A stretch of 64,000 bases of DNA from an uncultured Elusimicrobiales bacterium (GCA_944324675.1 CALUXE010000002.1:168116-232115); one strand, 5' to 3'. Shown: positions 48,210-57,223, counted from the first letter of the stretch. Numbers and translations are program-made. Notes: generated by a model from the sequence alone, not told the origin.

Positions 48210-48951
48210 AGCGGTTTTCAGCGGGCAAAGCAGGATAATGTTCATATTGCTGGCTTTGGCGCTTTTGGCGCAGGGCGCATTGTTTATGAGGAGCCAGGCT
48301 TACGATTCGTTTGATATGTTGATGAGCGATTTTAAAATAGCCGTGGTCTTGAACAATGCCAGCTCGGCGGAAACGGAAGAGTTTACCAAGACTTTAAATT
48401 CCATGCCGGGGGTTAAGGACGTCCGATATCTTAACGCGAAAGAGGCTTTGGCTTTGCCGGGCGCTTTGCCGGAGCAAAACGGCTTTGAAGTCTTTTTGCC
48501 CAAGGAGGATTTTTTACCGGCGTTTTTTGAGATAAAGACGGACCAGTCCGTAATGATGAACCCGGAAGTTTGGGTGAATGAGAACTTTTCCTCAATGGCT
48601 CAGGACGCCCAAGCCTATTATAAGGAAAGCCAAGCTCAGGCGGCGGTATATTTGGGCGGGATAGTCAAGTATATTAATATAGTATTGGGCCTTAGCGTGT
48701 TTTTCTTTTTGACGTTTTGTTTTTTCGTGGAAGCTTACTATACAAGGATAACCTCCCTATCCGCGCGCTTTGGCGGGGTAATATGCGGTTTTTTAAGTTA
48801 TGCTTTCACCTTGGCTCTTAGCTATATATTGGCCTCCCCTTTAAAACTGGCGGGCGAGCGGGGGTTTATTTGGGATATTTGGGGGCAGGCGGGCTGCTTG
48901 GTGCTGACGCTGATGCTCGGTTGGACTTTGGCTAAATGGAAAAAGTTCTAG
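48196..48951 (+). CDS. ftsX: FtsX-like cell division membrane protein
   Basis: 251 residues. One N-terminal transmembrane helix (14-31), an extracytoplasmic domain (about 35-150) with FKIAVVLNN and MPGVKDVRYLNAKEAL typical of the FtsX periplasmic loop, and three further helices (157-179, 191-212, 229-247). It is shorter and more divergent than E. coli FtsX. In model organisms FtsEX, an ABC-type complex, switches EnvC on. The EnvC-like gene follows directly, but ftsE is not adjacent and must lie elsewhere if present. Confidence 0.78.
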   Translation: MTENKAVFSGQSRIMFILLALALLAQGALFMRSQAYDSFDMLMSDFKIAVVLNNASSAETEEFTKTLNSMPGVKDVRYLNAKEALALPGALPEQNGFEVFLPKEDFLPAFFEIKTDQSVMMNPEVWVNENFSSMAQDAQAYYKESQAQAAVYLGGIVKYINIVLGLSVFFFLTFCFFVEAYYTRITSLSARFGGVICGFLSYAFTLALSYILASPLKLAGERGFIWDIWGQAGCLVLTLMLGWTLAKWKKF

Positions 48952-50084
48952 TATTCTTTTTGGCTTTGTTTATGCTTATGGCCGCGCCGTTGAACGCCGC
49001 GTCCAAGGAGGAGCTTGCCTCCATAGAGCGTCAAGCCAAGGAAAAGGAAGCGCAGCTAAAGAAGTATAAAGCGCGCGAGGCGGCATTGTCAAAAGAACTA
49101 AAAGCTCTTACGCAAAAGCAAAAACAGACCGAGCAGCTGGCCGTAAAAATCAGCAGCGATATAGAGGGCATGCAGACCAAAAGCAGTTTAATGCGCCAGC
49201 ACAGGGAAGTGGTGCAAAGCAATTTGCCGCTGTGGCAGAACATAATGAAGCAGGAGTTTTCCAACTACGCCATTGAAAGAATATTGGGTGAGAAATATTA
49301 CAATTCTTCCGAGCTTACCCGCGCTTTGGCGCTTTCCTCCACTTTAAAGACGCACGCCGTTTTTATGCAAAAACTTTCCGATGAGATAGAAAATACGCAA
49401 AAGGAAATAGAAGGGTATAAAGAAAAGCAGGAAAGTTTGTTGGCGCGCCGAGACAAACTGGAAGAAGAAAAAAGCGCGATACAGGGCAACTATATTAAGA
49501 AAAAAGAAGATTTGCAGCAGGCTCATGCTTTGTATGAGAAAGCCAGCAAAGATTTGAAGGAGTTAAAAGCCTCGGCGGCTCAGCTTCAGAAGATACTTAA
49601 AGAGGCCGAGGCGCGGCGCAAAGCCGAACAGAAGAGAACCGGGCAGAAACAGACGGGCGCGAAGTTAAACATAGGGCGAAACTCTCTTCCGTGGCCGGTA
49701 AGTGGTAAAATAATAAGTAAGTTCGGCAAGGAATATCAAGCCCAGTTAAAAACTTGGATATTCCGCGACGGCATAAAGATAGCCGCCAATAAAGGCGCGC
49801 CGATAGTGAGCGTGGCTGAAGGCAGCGTGATATTCGCGGGCGAGTTCCGCTCCTACGGCAATGTGGTGATAGTCGATCACGGCGGCGGGTTCTTTACGAT
49901 ATACGGCTTTTTGAGCGAAATCCGCGCCAGATTGGGCCAGCAGGTAAACAAAGGCCAGATAATAGGGCTTTGCGGGACGGATACCCAAGGTTCGGCGATG
50001 GGCAGCGGGCAGAGCGCCTTGTATTTTGAAATACGATCGGGCACTTCAGCCTCGGATCCGGAACTTTGGCTTGAAAAGAAATAA
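48936..50084 (+). CDS. EnvC-like coiled-coil protein with degenerate LytM domain
   Basis: 382 residues. A signal peptide (VLVFFLALFMLMAAPLNA), two long coiled coils (about 25-230) and a C-terminal M23/LytM domain (about 245-382). The zinc ligands of active M23 enzymes are replaced: R-D-G-I-K-I in place of H-x-G-x-D-I, Y-G-F in place of Y-x-H, and S-A-L-Y-F-E-I in place of H-L-H-F-E-I. E. coli EnvC has the same kind of losses and works as an amidase activator. It is translationally coupled with the FtsX-like gene and lies 12 nt before ctpA. Confidence 0.9.
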   Translation: MEKVLVFFLALFMLMAAPLNAASKEELASIERQAKEKEAQLKKYKAREAALSKELKALTQKQKQTEQLAVKISSDIEGMQTKSSLMRQHREVVQSNLPLWQNIMKQEFSNYAIERILGEKYYNSSELTRALALSSTLKTHAVFMQKLSDEIENTQKEIEGYKEKQESLLARRDKLEEEKSAIQGNYIKKKEDLQQAHALYEKASKDLKELKASAAQLQKILKEAEARRKAEQKRTGQKQTGAKLNIGRNSLPWPVSGKIISKFGKEYQAQLKTWIFRDGIKIAANKGAPIVSVAEGSVIFAGEFRSYGNVVIVDHGGGFFTIYGFLSEIRARLGQQVNKGQIIGLCGTDTQGSAMGSGQSALYFEIRSGTSASDPELWLEKK

Positions 50085-50096
50085 AAGGAAAAATTT

Positions 50097-51401
50097 ATGA
50101 AAAAGAAAATCAATATATACGTAATTTTTATGATAGCCGCTTTTTTTATGGGGACGATGTTCCCGTTTGCCTATTCGGGCGTAGATACGGGTTTGGACCA
50201 GCTTAAGATACTGGTAGACGTCATGGGCAAGATACAGGATAATTACGTGGAAGAAAAGCAGCCCAAAGATTTGGTGATAGGCGCTTTGTACGGCATGGCC
50301 TCGCAGCTTGACGAATTTTCGGAATACATCAGCGTGGAAGACATGAAAGCCATGCGCGAGGATACGAAAGGCGAATTCGGCGGCGTGGGAATGCGTCTTA
50401 ATTCCGCAAAAGAGGGCGAGCTTGCGGTAATTACGCCTTTGCCGGGCAGCCCCGCCTATAAAGCGGGGGTGGAGCCGGGTGACAAAGTTATAAAAATAGA
50501 CGGCAGGCTTGTGTCGGAGATGAAAAATGATGAGGCCGTCGCCGCGTTGAGGGGGGAAGTAGGCACCAAAGTTAAGGTGGAGATTGAGCGCAAGGACGAA
50601 AAAAACGGCAAAGTCGTAACAAAGAGATTTACTTTAAAAAGGGATAAAATCGTGCCCGAAGTGGTATTTTCCAAAATGTTGGGCGGCGATATCGGCTATA
50701 TTTACGTTGCCGATTTCTCCGGGCATACTATAGAAGGTTTTGAAAAGGCCATGGAAAAGCTGCAAAAGGAAGGCATGAAAGCTTTGATAGTCGATTTGCG
50801 CTTTAATCCAGGCGGTCTTTTGGACAGCGCTGTTAATATGAGCAAACTGTTTATCGGGGAAAATAAGCTTATCGTATACACCAAAGGAAGAAAGGAAGAG
50901 TTTTTTAAAGAGTATAAGAGCAACGCTCAAGCGAAATATCCGGATATACCGATGGTATTGCTGGTAAACGAAGGTTCGGCTTCCGGCAGCGAGATTGTGG
51001 CCGGTGCGCTTCAAGATCATAAGAGGGCCTTGCTTATAGGGGCGCGTACTTTCGGCAAGGGAAGCGTACAGCAGGTTATCAATCTTCCCGACACTTCCGG
51101 CTTAAGAATAACTGTAGCCAAGTACTACACTCCCCTTGGACGCATGATACATAAAGATTTTAAAGCCAAGAACGCTAAAGAGACGGGCGGAATAGTACCG
51201 GATATAATAGTAGATTTTGACTTGGCTAAAGCGCGCGCCGCAACTTTTTACACGACTAATTTAATCTATTCCCCTTCCAAGAAGACCGTTAAGCCGGAAA
51301 AAGAAACCGCGGAAGACCCGGTATTGGAAAGAGCGGTGGAAATCTTAAAAGCACGTGACGTGCTCGGCAATTTAAATGCTGCGGCGCAAAACGGGAAATA
51401 G
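50097..51401 (+). CDS. Carboxy-terminal processing protease (S41)
   Basis: 434 residues. An N-terminal signal or anchor helix (IYVIFMIAAFFMGTMFPFA), a PDZ domain (about 85-165) with GVGMRL and PGDKVIKIDG, then the S41 core with the catalytic Ser296 in NEGSASGSE and Lys321 in TFGKGSVQ. CtpA-type proteases in diderms trim or degrade peptidoglycan hydrolases and their regulators. Following an FtsX-EnvC pair, its likely task is control of the division hydrolases, by inference. Confidence 0.95.
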   Translation: MKKKINIYVIFMIAAFFMGTMFPFAYSGVDTGLDQLKILVDVMGKIQDNYVEEKQPKDLVIGALYGMASQLDEFSEYISVEDMKAMREDTKGEFGGVGMRLNSAKEGELAVITPLPGSPAYKAGVEPGDKVIKIDGRLVSEMKNDEAVAALRGEVGTKVKVEIERKDEKNGKVVTKRFTLKRDKIVPEVVFSKMLGGDIGYIYVADFSGHTIEGFEKAMEKLQKEGMKALIVDLRFNPGGLLDSAVNMSKLFIGENKLIVYTKGRKEEFFKEYKSNAQAKYPDIPMVLLVNEGSASGSEIVAGALQDHKRALLIGARTFGKGSVQQVINLPDTSGLRITVAKYYTPLGRMIHKDFKAKNAKETGGIVPDIIVDFDLAKARAATFYTTNLIYSPSKKTVKPEKETAEDPVLERAVEILKARDVLGNLNAAAQNGK

Positions 51402-51418
51402 CGTAAGGCGGCCTAAAG

Positions 51419-52426
51419 GTGAAAGATACTTATATCCTTGGCATAGAAAGCACCTGCGACGAAACTTCTTCAGCTCTTCTTAAGAACGGGCGGGAAGTCG
51501 TGAGCAATGTCATATACACGCAGATAGATATCCACAAGAAGTATGCGGGCGTAGTGCCGGAACTTGCAAGCCGCGCGCACGCCGCCAAGATAGCGGGCGT
51601 AATTAAAGCGGCGCTGGGCGATACCATACCAGATTATATAGCTTTTGCCAACGGACCCGGTTTGCCCGGCGGGCTGTTGGTGGGGCGCGTGGCGGCGGAA
51701 ACATTGGGCAATCTCTTTGAAAGGCCGGTAATAGGCGTAAACCACTTGGAGGGGCATCTCTTGGCGTGCGAGTTTACGGGCGGGCCGGAATTAAGTCCTC
51801 TTGAATTTCCGCTGATTTCCCTTATAGTATCAGGAGGGCACAGCGAATTGTGGCTTGTCAAGGATTACGGCGAATATAAAATTCTGGGCAAGACCAGGGA
51901 CGACGCCGCGGGCGAGGCTTTCGATAAAGTGGCGAAATTGCTCGGGCTGGGATATCCCGGCGGGCCGGAAGTATCGAAGCAAGCCTTGAAGGGCGACAGA
52001 AACGCCGTTAAATTCCCGCGCCCGATGATAGGCGGCGGCTGCGAATTTTCCTTCAGCGGAATAAAGACGGCGGTAAGTTATTATCTGCGCGACCATAAGG
52101 ATATAAGCGTGCCCGATATATGCGCCTCGTTTGAGCAGGCGGTGGCGGAGACATTGGTCAAGAAAGCCATAGACGCGGCCAAGCGTTATAAAGTAAAGAA
52201 CATAGCGGTAGGCGGCGGCGTGGCGGCCAACGGTTTGCTAAGAGAAATGTTGGCGAAAGAGGCCGAGAAAAAAGGAATAAAGGCGCGATTTGTGATGAGG
52301 GGCCTTTCTTCCGACAATGCCGCCATGATAGCCTTATGCGCGGCCAAAAAACTTGAGCGCGGCAAAGATACGGAGAATATAAAAATAAATCCCAATATGG
52401 TTGTGAGGAGTTGGCCCAAGAAATGA
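51419..52426 (+). CDS. tsaD: tRNA threonylcarbamoyladenosine synthase subunit TsaD
   Basis: 335 residues. IESTCDETS near the N-terminus, the metal-binding NHLEGH (H109, H113), the SGGHSELWLV strand and GGGVAANGLLR are intact. It adds threonylcarbamoyl to A37 of ANN-decoding tRNAs together with TsaB/TsaE. The start codon is GTG at 51419. Its stop overlaps the next start (ATGA). Confidence 0.97.
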   Translation: MKDTYILGIESTCDETSSALLKNGREVVSNVIYTQIDIHKKYAGVVPELASRAHAAKIAGVIKAALGDTIPDYIAFANGPGLPGGLLVGRVAAETLGNLFERPVIGVNHLEGHLLACEFTGGPELSPLEFPLISLIVSGGHSELWLVKDYGEYKILGKTRDDAAGEAFDKVAKLLGLGYPGGPEVSKQALKGDRNAVKFPRPMIGGGCEFSFSGIKTAVSYYLRDHKDISVPDICASFEQAVAETLVKKAIDAAKRYKVKNIAVGGGVAANGLLREMLAKEAEKKGIKARFVMRGLSSDNAAMIALCAAKKLERGKDTENIKINPNMVVRSWPKK

Positions 52427-53631
52427 TCTTTTGGATGATGCCCGACAACAGTACGCTTACCCAGCGTATGATAGAAAAGTTTTTAACCGATTTTAAGAAA
52501 CACAATCCGGGGCTTAACATAAATATAAGGGTGATAAACAGGCGTACTTTGTGGACGAAAATGTTCACCTTGAAGCACGAGATCGGCCGTTCGGGCTGCC
52601 CCGATGTAATAGCTTTCCCGCATTATTGGACGAATCTTCTTGTCAAAGCCAATGTCTTGCAGAATCTTACGGAATTGGATAAACTGCTTAGGGTGGACAA
52701 CTGCCTTGACCCTTTAAAACCGTTCTGTTACAAAAAGGACACGGGCGATATCTATTCCTATCCGTGGTGGATGGACATAACCGCGCTTCATTACAGGGAA
52801 GACCATTTAAAACTGATAACCTCCAAACCTGAAGAACTTCTTAATACGTGGCCCGGCTTTTTGGAAGCCTGCGCGCGGCTTAAAGAGTATTTTAGCGGGC
52901 GGGAAGACTATTATCCCGTGCAGAACAACGACTGGCGCGGTTCTCTTTCTTATAGATCCGCGCTGCCGTGCGTATGGGGGCGCGGCGCCGATATTTATAA
53001 TGAGGACGGTTCTATGTCGGGCTTGGGTACGGAGCAATTTTTGGCCGGTATGGAAGATTTTATAGAGTTGGCGTTAAAGGGATATATGCCCATACTTAGG
53101 GAGCGCAGCTCCAACGGGGCCATATCGTGCGGGAAGTCAAGCATAATGCTTACCAGACGTCAAGGGATTACAATGTTTGAAGGCGGAGAAAGCGATTTTA
53201 AGGTGGGCACTTTGCCGATACCGAAAACCGGTGCGGATCATATAAATTATATGAGCGGCGTAAATTTGGGGATAGTGCGGGGCAGCGCGAATATTCAGCC
53301 GGCATTGGACCTGATAAAATGGCTGACCAGACCGGAGAAACAGATAGAGTATGCTTCCATGACGGAAGTATTTCCCGCGCTGGAGGGGAGTTTCGAGAGT
53401 TTTCTTTTGGCCTCGCCCCAGCGCATACGCAATTACGCCCACATAATAGCGGGCGCGAGGACTATGCGAAACCACCTGGCGTCCGGTACGGTAATGGAAG
53501 TGTTGGGAAATATAATGTCCAAGGCGGCCAGCGCGATAGTGATGAATCAATATTCACCGGAAATATTGAAAGGCGAATTAAAAAAAGGCGATGAGGAAGT
53601 AAACGATATCCTCCATCTTTATAACGAGTAG
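52423..53631 (+). CDS. Solute-binding-protein-like protein without signal peptide
   Basis: About 402 residues with the fold signature of family-1 extracellular sugar-binding proteins: a first strand FWMMPDNST, a helix leading to NPGLNINIRV, then GCPDVIAFPHYWTNLLV, YPWWMDITALHYRE and a C-terminal PEKQIEYAS segment. Normally a signal peptide or lipobox precedes the first strand, but here the first strand starts at residue 2, so the protein should be cytoplasmic. No ABC permease or ATPase lies nearby. The ATG overlaps the tsaD stop; a TTG at 52411 is possible but too close to the GAGGAG. It lies 3 nt from the diguanylate cyclase gene. Confidence 0.78.
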   Translation: MIFWMMPDNSTLTQRMIEKFLTDFKKHNPGLNINIRVINRRTLWTKMFTLKHEIGRSGCPDVIAFPHYWTNLLVKANVLQNLTELDKLLRVDNCLDPLKPFCYKKDTGDIYSYPWWMDITALHYREDHLKLITSKPEELLNTWPGFLEACARLKEYFSGREDYYPVQNNDWRGSLSYRSALPCVWGRGADIYNEDGSMSGLGTEQFLAGMEDFIELALKGYMPILRERSSNGAISCGKSSIMLTRRQGITMFEGGESDFKVGTLPIPKTGADHINYMSGVNLGIVRGSANIQPALDLIKWLTRPEKQIEYASMTEVFPALEGSFESFLLASPQRIRNYAHIIAGARTMRNHLASGTVMEVLGNIMSKAASAIVMNQYSPEILKGELKKGDEEVNDILHLYNE

Positions 53632-53634
53632 AGC

Positions 53635-55137
53635 ATGCATAATAAAAGGAGTTTGCTTTTATACAATTTTTATCAGGGTCTGTCTGATAGATTTGCCAAT
53701 ATGGACAGGCTGCTGCGTCATGCTCTGCCGGTATTGGCGGAGTATTTGTCTGCGGACAGAGTATTGTTTTTTGATTGGAAAGAAGAAAAATCTATCATTT
53801 CCTTAAGGACGATGTGCCAAAAAGGGAAGTGTTATGATTTGCAGGAAGACATTTTCGTGGACAGATACTCGCCCGAAGTGATAAAACTTCTGCAAGACGG
53901 GTATATGATGTCGCCCAGTTTGGATTATCCGGCGGTATATGTATTGGTTCAATGGCGCAGCCCGCAGGGCAGTTTCGAGGCTTTGGCCAGCGGCCAAAGG
54001 GCAAGAAGCGCGTATGGCGTAATAAGGGTTGAGCGGTTTAAGGAAAACAAGCCTTTTACTCAAAACGAGATAGAATCTCTAATCGCTTTATGCCGGGAAC
54101 TCTCGTCAAAGATAAACATGACGGAGATTGACCATTATAACACTTCCCAGCTGCAAAGGGCGCAGGCCTTAAACGATTTGGCAAAAGTATTCGCGACGTC
54201 CATTCGCTTAAGCGACAGTTTGATAGAAATTTTAAAGAGCATACAAAAAAGCTTTTATTTCGACAGGACTTCTCTTTATTTGGTCGATCCGAAAACCAAT
54301 CAGCTTCAGGAGGCTTACAGCGCGGACTTGTCGGGCGAGGTTAAGCAAATAGACATAAACGAGGCTTTATCTAAGAACTTCACTTTAAACTGCGACGGTA
54401 CAACCAATATCTGCCCCGCGGTAAGAAGTTCCGATATAATTCTGACGCTGCCTTTGACTTTGCAGGGCAAGAATTTGGGCTGGATGGTGTTTGACAATAT
54501 GCTCTCGCGCATGCCGATAGCCACGGAAGATATTATGAGCCTTAAGCAATTTTCCGCCCAGATAGCTTTGGCGATAGACAATGCCCGCCTTTTCGAGAAA
54601 GTGCAGGAACTTTCCAATTATGACGAGCTCACCAAGCTGGCCTTAAGACGGTTTTTTAATGAGAATTTGGCTCAGGAAATATATAGATCAAAACGTTTTA
54701 ATCTTACGCTTTCGCTTATAATAATGGACATAGATTATTTTAAGACGATAAACGACACTTACGGCCACTTATTGGGCGATGAGGCTTTAAAAGCGGTAAG
54801 CGGCGTAATATCGGGCAGTTTGAGGCAGACCGATTTGCCGTGCCGCTACGGCGGGGACGAAATAGTGATAATGCTGCCAAGAACTACGGGCGAAGAAGCC
54901 AAGAATATAGCCAAACGCCTTTCGGAGAAAGTCGCCTCGATAGAACTTAACCCTAAATATACGGGTGGCGCGGATATCAAACTGTCAATAAGCCAGGGTA
55001 TATCGGTGTTCCCTTACGACACGGACGATCAAAACGATTTAATTAAACGGGCAGATGAGGCCTTATACTACGTCAAACAGCACGGGCGCGGATTTTGGGC
55101 TTTGTACGGCGACATTAAAGAAGGAAAGATGAAATGA
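53635..55137 (+). CDS. Diguanylate cyclase with tandem GAF-like domains
   Basis: 500 residues, soluble. Two GAF-like regions (about 20-165, 178-320) and a C-terminal GGDEF domain (about 322-490). The active site reads GGDEI (406-410), an accepted variant; the inhibitory I-site RQTD (397-400) lies exactly 5 residues upstream, so product feedback is expected. D366 in IIMDIDYFK is the metal site. It makes cyclic di-GMP. It follows the cytoplasmic solute-binding-like gene by 3 nt and overlaps the fluoride channel gene by 4 nt, so the three are co-expressed. Confidence 0.93.
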   Translation: MHNKRSLLLYNFYQGLSDRFANMDRLLRHALPVLAEYLSADRVLFFDWKEEKSIISLRTMCQKGKCYDLQEDIFVDRYSPEVIKLLQDGYMMSPSLDYPAVYVLVQWRSPQGSFEALASGQRARSAYGVIRVERFKENKPFTQNEIESLIALCRELSSKINMTEIDHYNTSQLQRAQALNDLAKVFATSIRLSDSLIEILKSIQKSFYFDRTSLYLVDPKTNQLQEAYSADLSGEVKQIDINEALSKNFTLNCDGTTNICPAVRSSDIILTLPLTLQGKNLGWMVFDNMLSRMPIATEDIMSLKQFSAQIALAIDNARLFEKVQELSNYDELTKLALRRFFNENLAQEIYRSKRFNLTLSLIIMDIDYFKTINDTYGHLLGDEALKAVSGVISGSLRQTDLPCRYGGDEIVIMLPRTTGEEAKNIAKRLSEKVASIELNPKYTGGADIKLSISQGISVFPYDTDDQNDLIKRADEALYYVKQHGRGFWALYGDIKEGKMK

Positions 55138-55502
55138 TAAATATATTGGCGGTAGGCGCGGGCGGTTTTTTGGGCGCGGTTTTGCGTTACGGCGTATCTA
55201 CGGCGTTTGTGGCGAAATTGGGTTTGCACAACGCTTTGGCCACTTTTTCCGTTAATATTATAGGCTGCCTCATAATAGGCTTTTTGGCGGGATTTGAGTT
55301 TAAAAATATTCAAGCGGTAAAATATTTTTTAATAGCGGGCCTTTTGGGTGGATTTACCACTTTCTCGGCGTTCGGTTTGGATGCTTTGCTTCTTTTTAAG
55401 AACGGTGAAACGCTCAAAGCTCTTATGTATATAGCAGGGACTTTAGGTTTGTGTCTGCTTTCCGTTTTCGCGGGATTCGCCGCTTTCAAAATAGTCAATT
55501 GA
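55134..55502 (+). CDS. crcB: Fluoride channel FluC/CrcB
   Basis: 122 residues with four hydrophobic helices. GGFLGAVLRYG at the N-terminus, N-x-x-G at residues 40-44 and GGFTTFSAFG, the phenylalanine-box segment that lines the pore, are visible. Dual-topology dimers export fluoride. No fluoride riboswitch precedes it, as it is the last gene of an operon. It has an ATGA overlap with the diguanylate cyclase. Confidence 0.95.
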   Translation: MINILAVGAGGFLGAVLRYGVSTAFVAKLGLHNALATFSVNIIGCLIIGFLAGFEFKNIQAVKYFLIAGLLGGFTTFSAFGLDALLLFKNGETLKALMYIAGTLGLCLLSVFAGFAAFKIVN

Positions 55503-56669
55503 TTAGTTTCGTACAGGATGCGGTTGGTAAGAGGAAGGTATTTCCTCTGTAGGCAGAAAAGTTTTTTCCACGCTTGCCCTCCTTATAAAAGGCGTTATGG
55601 TAAAGAAGGTGTCGGCTCGGTCGAAAAAGGCCAGCCAATTTTCGTATGATACGGGTTCTTCGCTGAGAAGCGTATCCACAACGGTAAAGCTGAGGGCGCT
55701 TTCTTCTTCAAAGACCAATAATACAGCCGCGTGATAATCCCAAGAGGGGTATTTTTCGCCTTGCGGGGAGAAAAATTCCCTCCGTCCTTTTGCGTTTTTC
55801 AGCAATCCGGTTGAGGGTTTCGCGTAAATTTCGTAGACTCTGAGCAATTTATATAAGGAATATCCGCTTTGCGTTGCGTCGCAAATATGCTTGCAGAAGG
55901 AATAGGAACAGGCGGCGCATTCTTGGCTGAGCGGCCTGTAAGTATAACTTTTCGCGGAAACTGCCGATCCCCCGACTCTGGTGGCGTTATCGAGCATTTT
56001 TATAGGGTCTGTATGTTCATATATTACGGATAAATCTTTGTTGATTTTGTTATTGTCTGATATATATTTCTTTAAAAGGGATTTTTTTGCGGAGGTGAGT
56101 TCCTGTCGGCTCAGCGCCGCCGGACCGTAATTATAGGAGAAAGCTTTGTTTTTGTTATAGGTATTAACGAGCATATTTATATAGTCGGACTGCTGTTTTA
56201 ATATTTTTTCGTCTTTGGGATTATAGTTTAAAAATCTTTTTTGAGAGAAAAATAAGCCGATTTTAGCGTTAATGGCGTCCAAGTTTTTGTAATAGAAATT
56301 TTTTATTTCCGCTCCGTTTTTAAAATCCGAACGGTATATCGGATCGAGCGCTCCTGTATAGGAAGTGTCAATCATAGGCTGCGGAAGGCTTAAGCCTTTG
56401 GCGGCGTCTATGATATACATATTGTATATATATTGCGCTACGGCCTCTTGTTTTTCTTCTCTGTCTGAGGAAGAAAAACAGGAAATTAAGCCGTCCCAAA
56501 AAGAAGGTTCCTTTTGTAATCGGGAAGAAGGCGTAAAACCTTGCGTAAAAAGCAGATACTTGTCGGCAGAAGGCGCGAGGGCCTCGGCCAAACTTTCTTT
56601 AAAGCCGCCCGCGCTTAAAGAGGCTGCGAAGAACGACGCCAGCAATGAAAGAATAAAAACTTTCTTCAT
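55503..56669 (-). CDS. Secreted protein with protein-glutaminase-like C-terminal half
   Basis: 388 residues. Signal peptide KKVFILSLLASFFAASLSA; the N-terminal ~230 residues are not recognised. The region 250-350 (numbered from a GTG three codons upstream) has a cysteine cluster C254/C257/C262/C266, G272-Y273, then WDYHAAVLL with H316, then FTVVDTLLSEEPVSYENW with D335 and W348. Bacterial protein-glutaminases show the same order: Cys-x-x-R/A helix, W-x-Y-H-V-A, I-x-D-P-S-L-x-x-x-P-V-x-x-x-x-W. A deamidase or related Cys-His-Asp enzyme is inferred, not proven. It has its own near-consensus promoter. Its neighbours do not help. Confidence 0.6.
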   Translation of the reverse strand: MKKVFILSLLASFFAASLSAGGFKESLAEALAPSADKYLLFTQGFTPSSRLQKEPSFWDGLISCFSSSDREEKQEAVAQYIYNMYIIDAAKGLSLPQPMIDTSYTGALDPIYRSDFKNGAEIKNFYYKNLDAINAKIGLFFSQKRFLNYNPKDEKILKQQSDYINMLVNTYNKNKAFSYNYGPAALSRQELTSAKKSLLKKYISDNNKINKDLSVIYEHTDPIKMLDNATRVGGSAVSAKSYTYRPLSQECAACSYSFCKHICDATQSGYSLYKLLRVYEIYAKPSTGLLKNAKGRREFFSPQGEKYPSWDYHAAVLLVFEEESALSFTVVDTLLSEEPVSYENWLAFFDRADTFFTITPFIRRASVEKTFLPTEEIPSSYQPHPVRN

Positions 56670-56689
56670 AATAGACACTCTTAACTTAA

Positions 56690-56718
56690 ATTATAATCAA
56701 TACCTTTTCGCGGTACAA
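56690..56718 (-). promoter_or_regulatory. Promoter of the secreted glutaminase-like gene
   Basis: TTGTAC (56718-56713), a 17-nt spacer and TATAAT (56695-56690) on the minus strand, about 20 nt before the ATG. One of the best sigma-70-type matches in the window. Confidence 0.7.
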
Positions 56719-56784
56719 GGGCATAAAGTCCTATAAATGTATGAAATATGCGAAAAGAGACGACGGAATTTAAGTTTTAAGATA

Positions 56785-56827
56785 AATAATCCGGTTATGC
56801 CTTATTAAAGCGCATAACCGGATTATT
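56785..56827 (-). terminator. Hairpin terminator of the osmC gene
   Basis: A perfect 16-bp stem (56785-56800 with 56812-56827), starting 13 bases after the osmC stop. The minus-strand tail is only T-rich (TATCTTAAAAC), so efficiency is uncertain. Confidence 0.6.
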
Positions 56828-56839
56828 GCTCGAATAAAG

Positions 56840-57223
56840 CTATTTCCTTACTATCTCGATAGTTCTTTGGGCTTTTAAATGTCTGCCCACTTTGCAGGCC
56901 GATACCGAACCGATTAAAGCGGCTTCTCTCTCTTTGGGGAAGGCGTCGGGCACAAATATCTTAATTAAGGCTTTCTGCATATCTCCGTTAGCGTCAAGTT
57001 CCGGTATAAGCTCCATATGGAAATCTTCTCTGTTAAGGCCGAGTTTCTCCACAAAGAACAGCAGATGGTAAGCCGAACAGGCCAAGAGAGAAGAAAGCAT
57101 CAGCGCAAACGGATTGGGCGCCGAAGCGTCGCCGCCGTTGTTTTTGGGCAAGTCGACGTTTATCGTGAAACCTGCGGCCTCAACATTAATTTTTTTGTTT
57201 CCCGCGAATTTGGCTATGACCAT
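56840..57223 (-). CDS. OsmC family protein
   Basis: 127 residues, OsmC/Ohr fold. The two conserved cysteines C49 (SLLACSAYH) and C110 (SVSACKVGRH) are the peroxidatic and resolving pair of this family, which reduces organic hydroperoxides or, in YhfA types, has unknown substrates. The short length and the VSACKVGRHL ending favour the OsmC-like rather than Ohr branch. It may be transcribed with the upstream helicase genes. Confidence 0.88.
   Translation of the reverse strand: MVIAKFAGNKKINVEAAGFTINVDLPKNNGGDASAPNPFALMLSSLLACSAYHLLFFVEKLGLNREDFHMELIPELDANGDMQKALIKIFVPDAFPKEREAALIGSVSACKVGRHLKAQRTIEIVRK

Noticed and set aside
48936..50084. Active M23 endopeptidase
   Set aside because: All zinc-ligand positions are substituted; the protein is better called an EnvC-like regulator.
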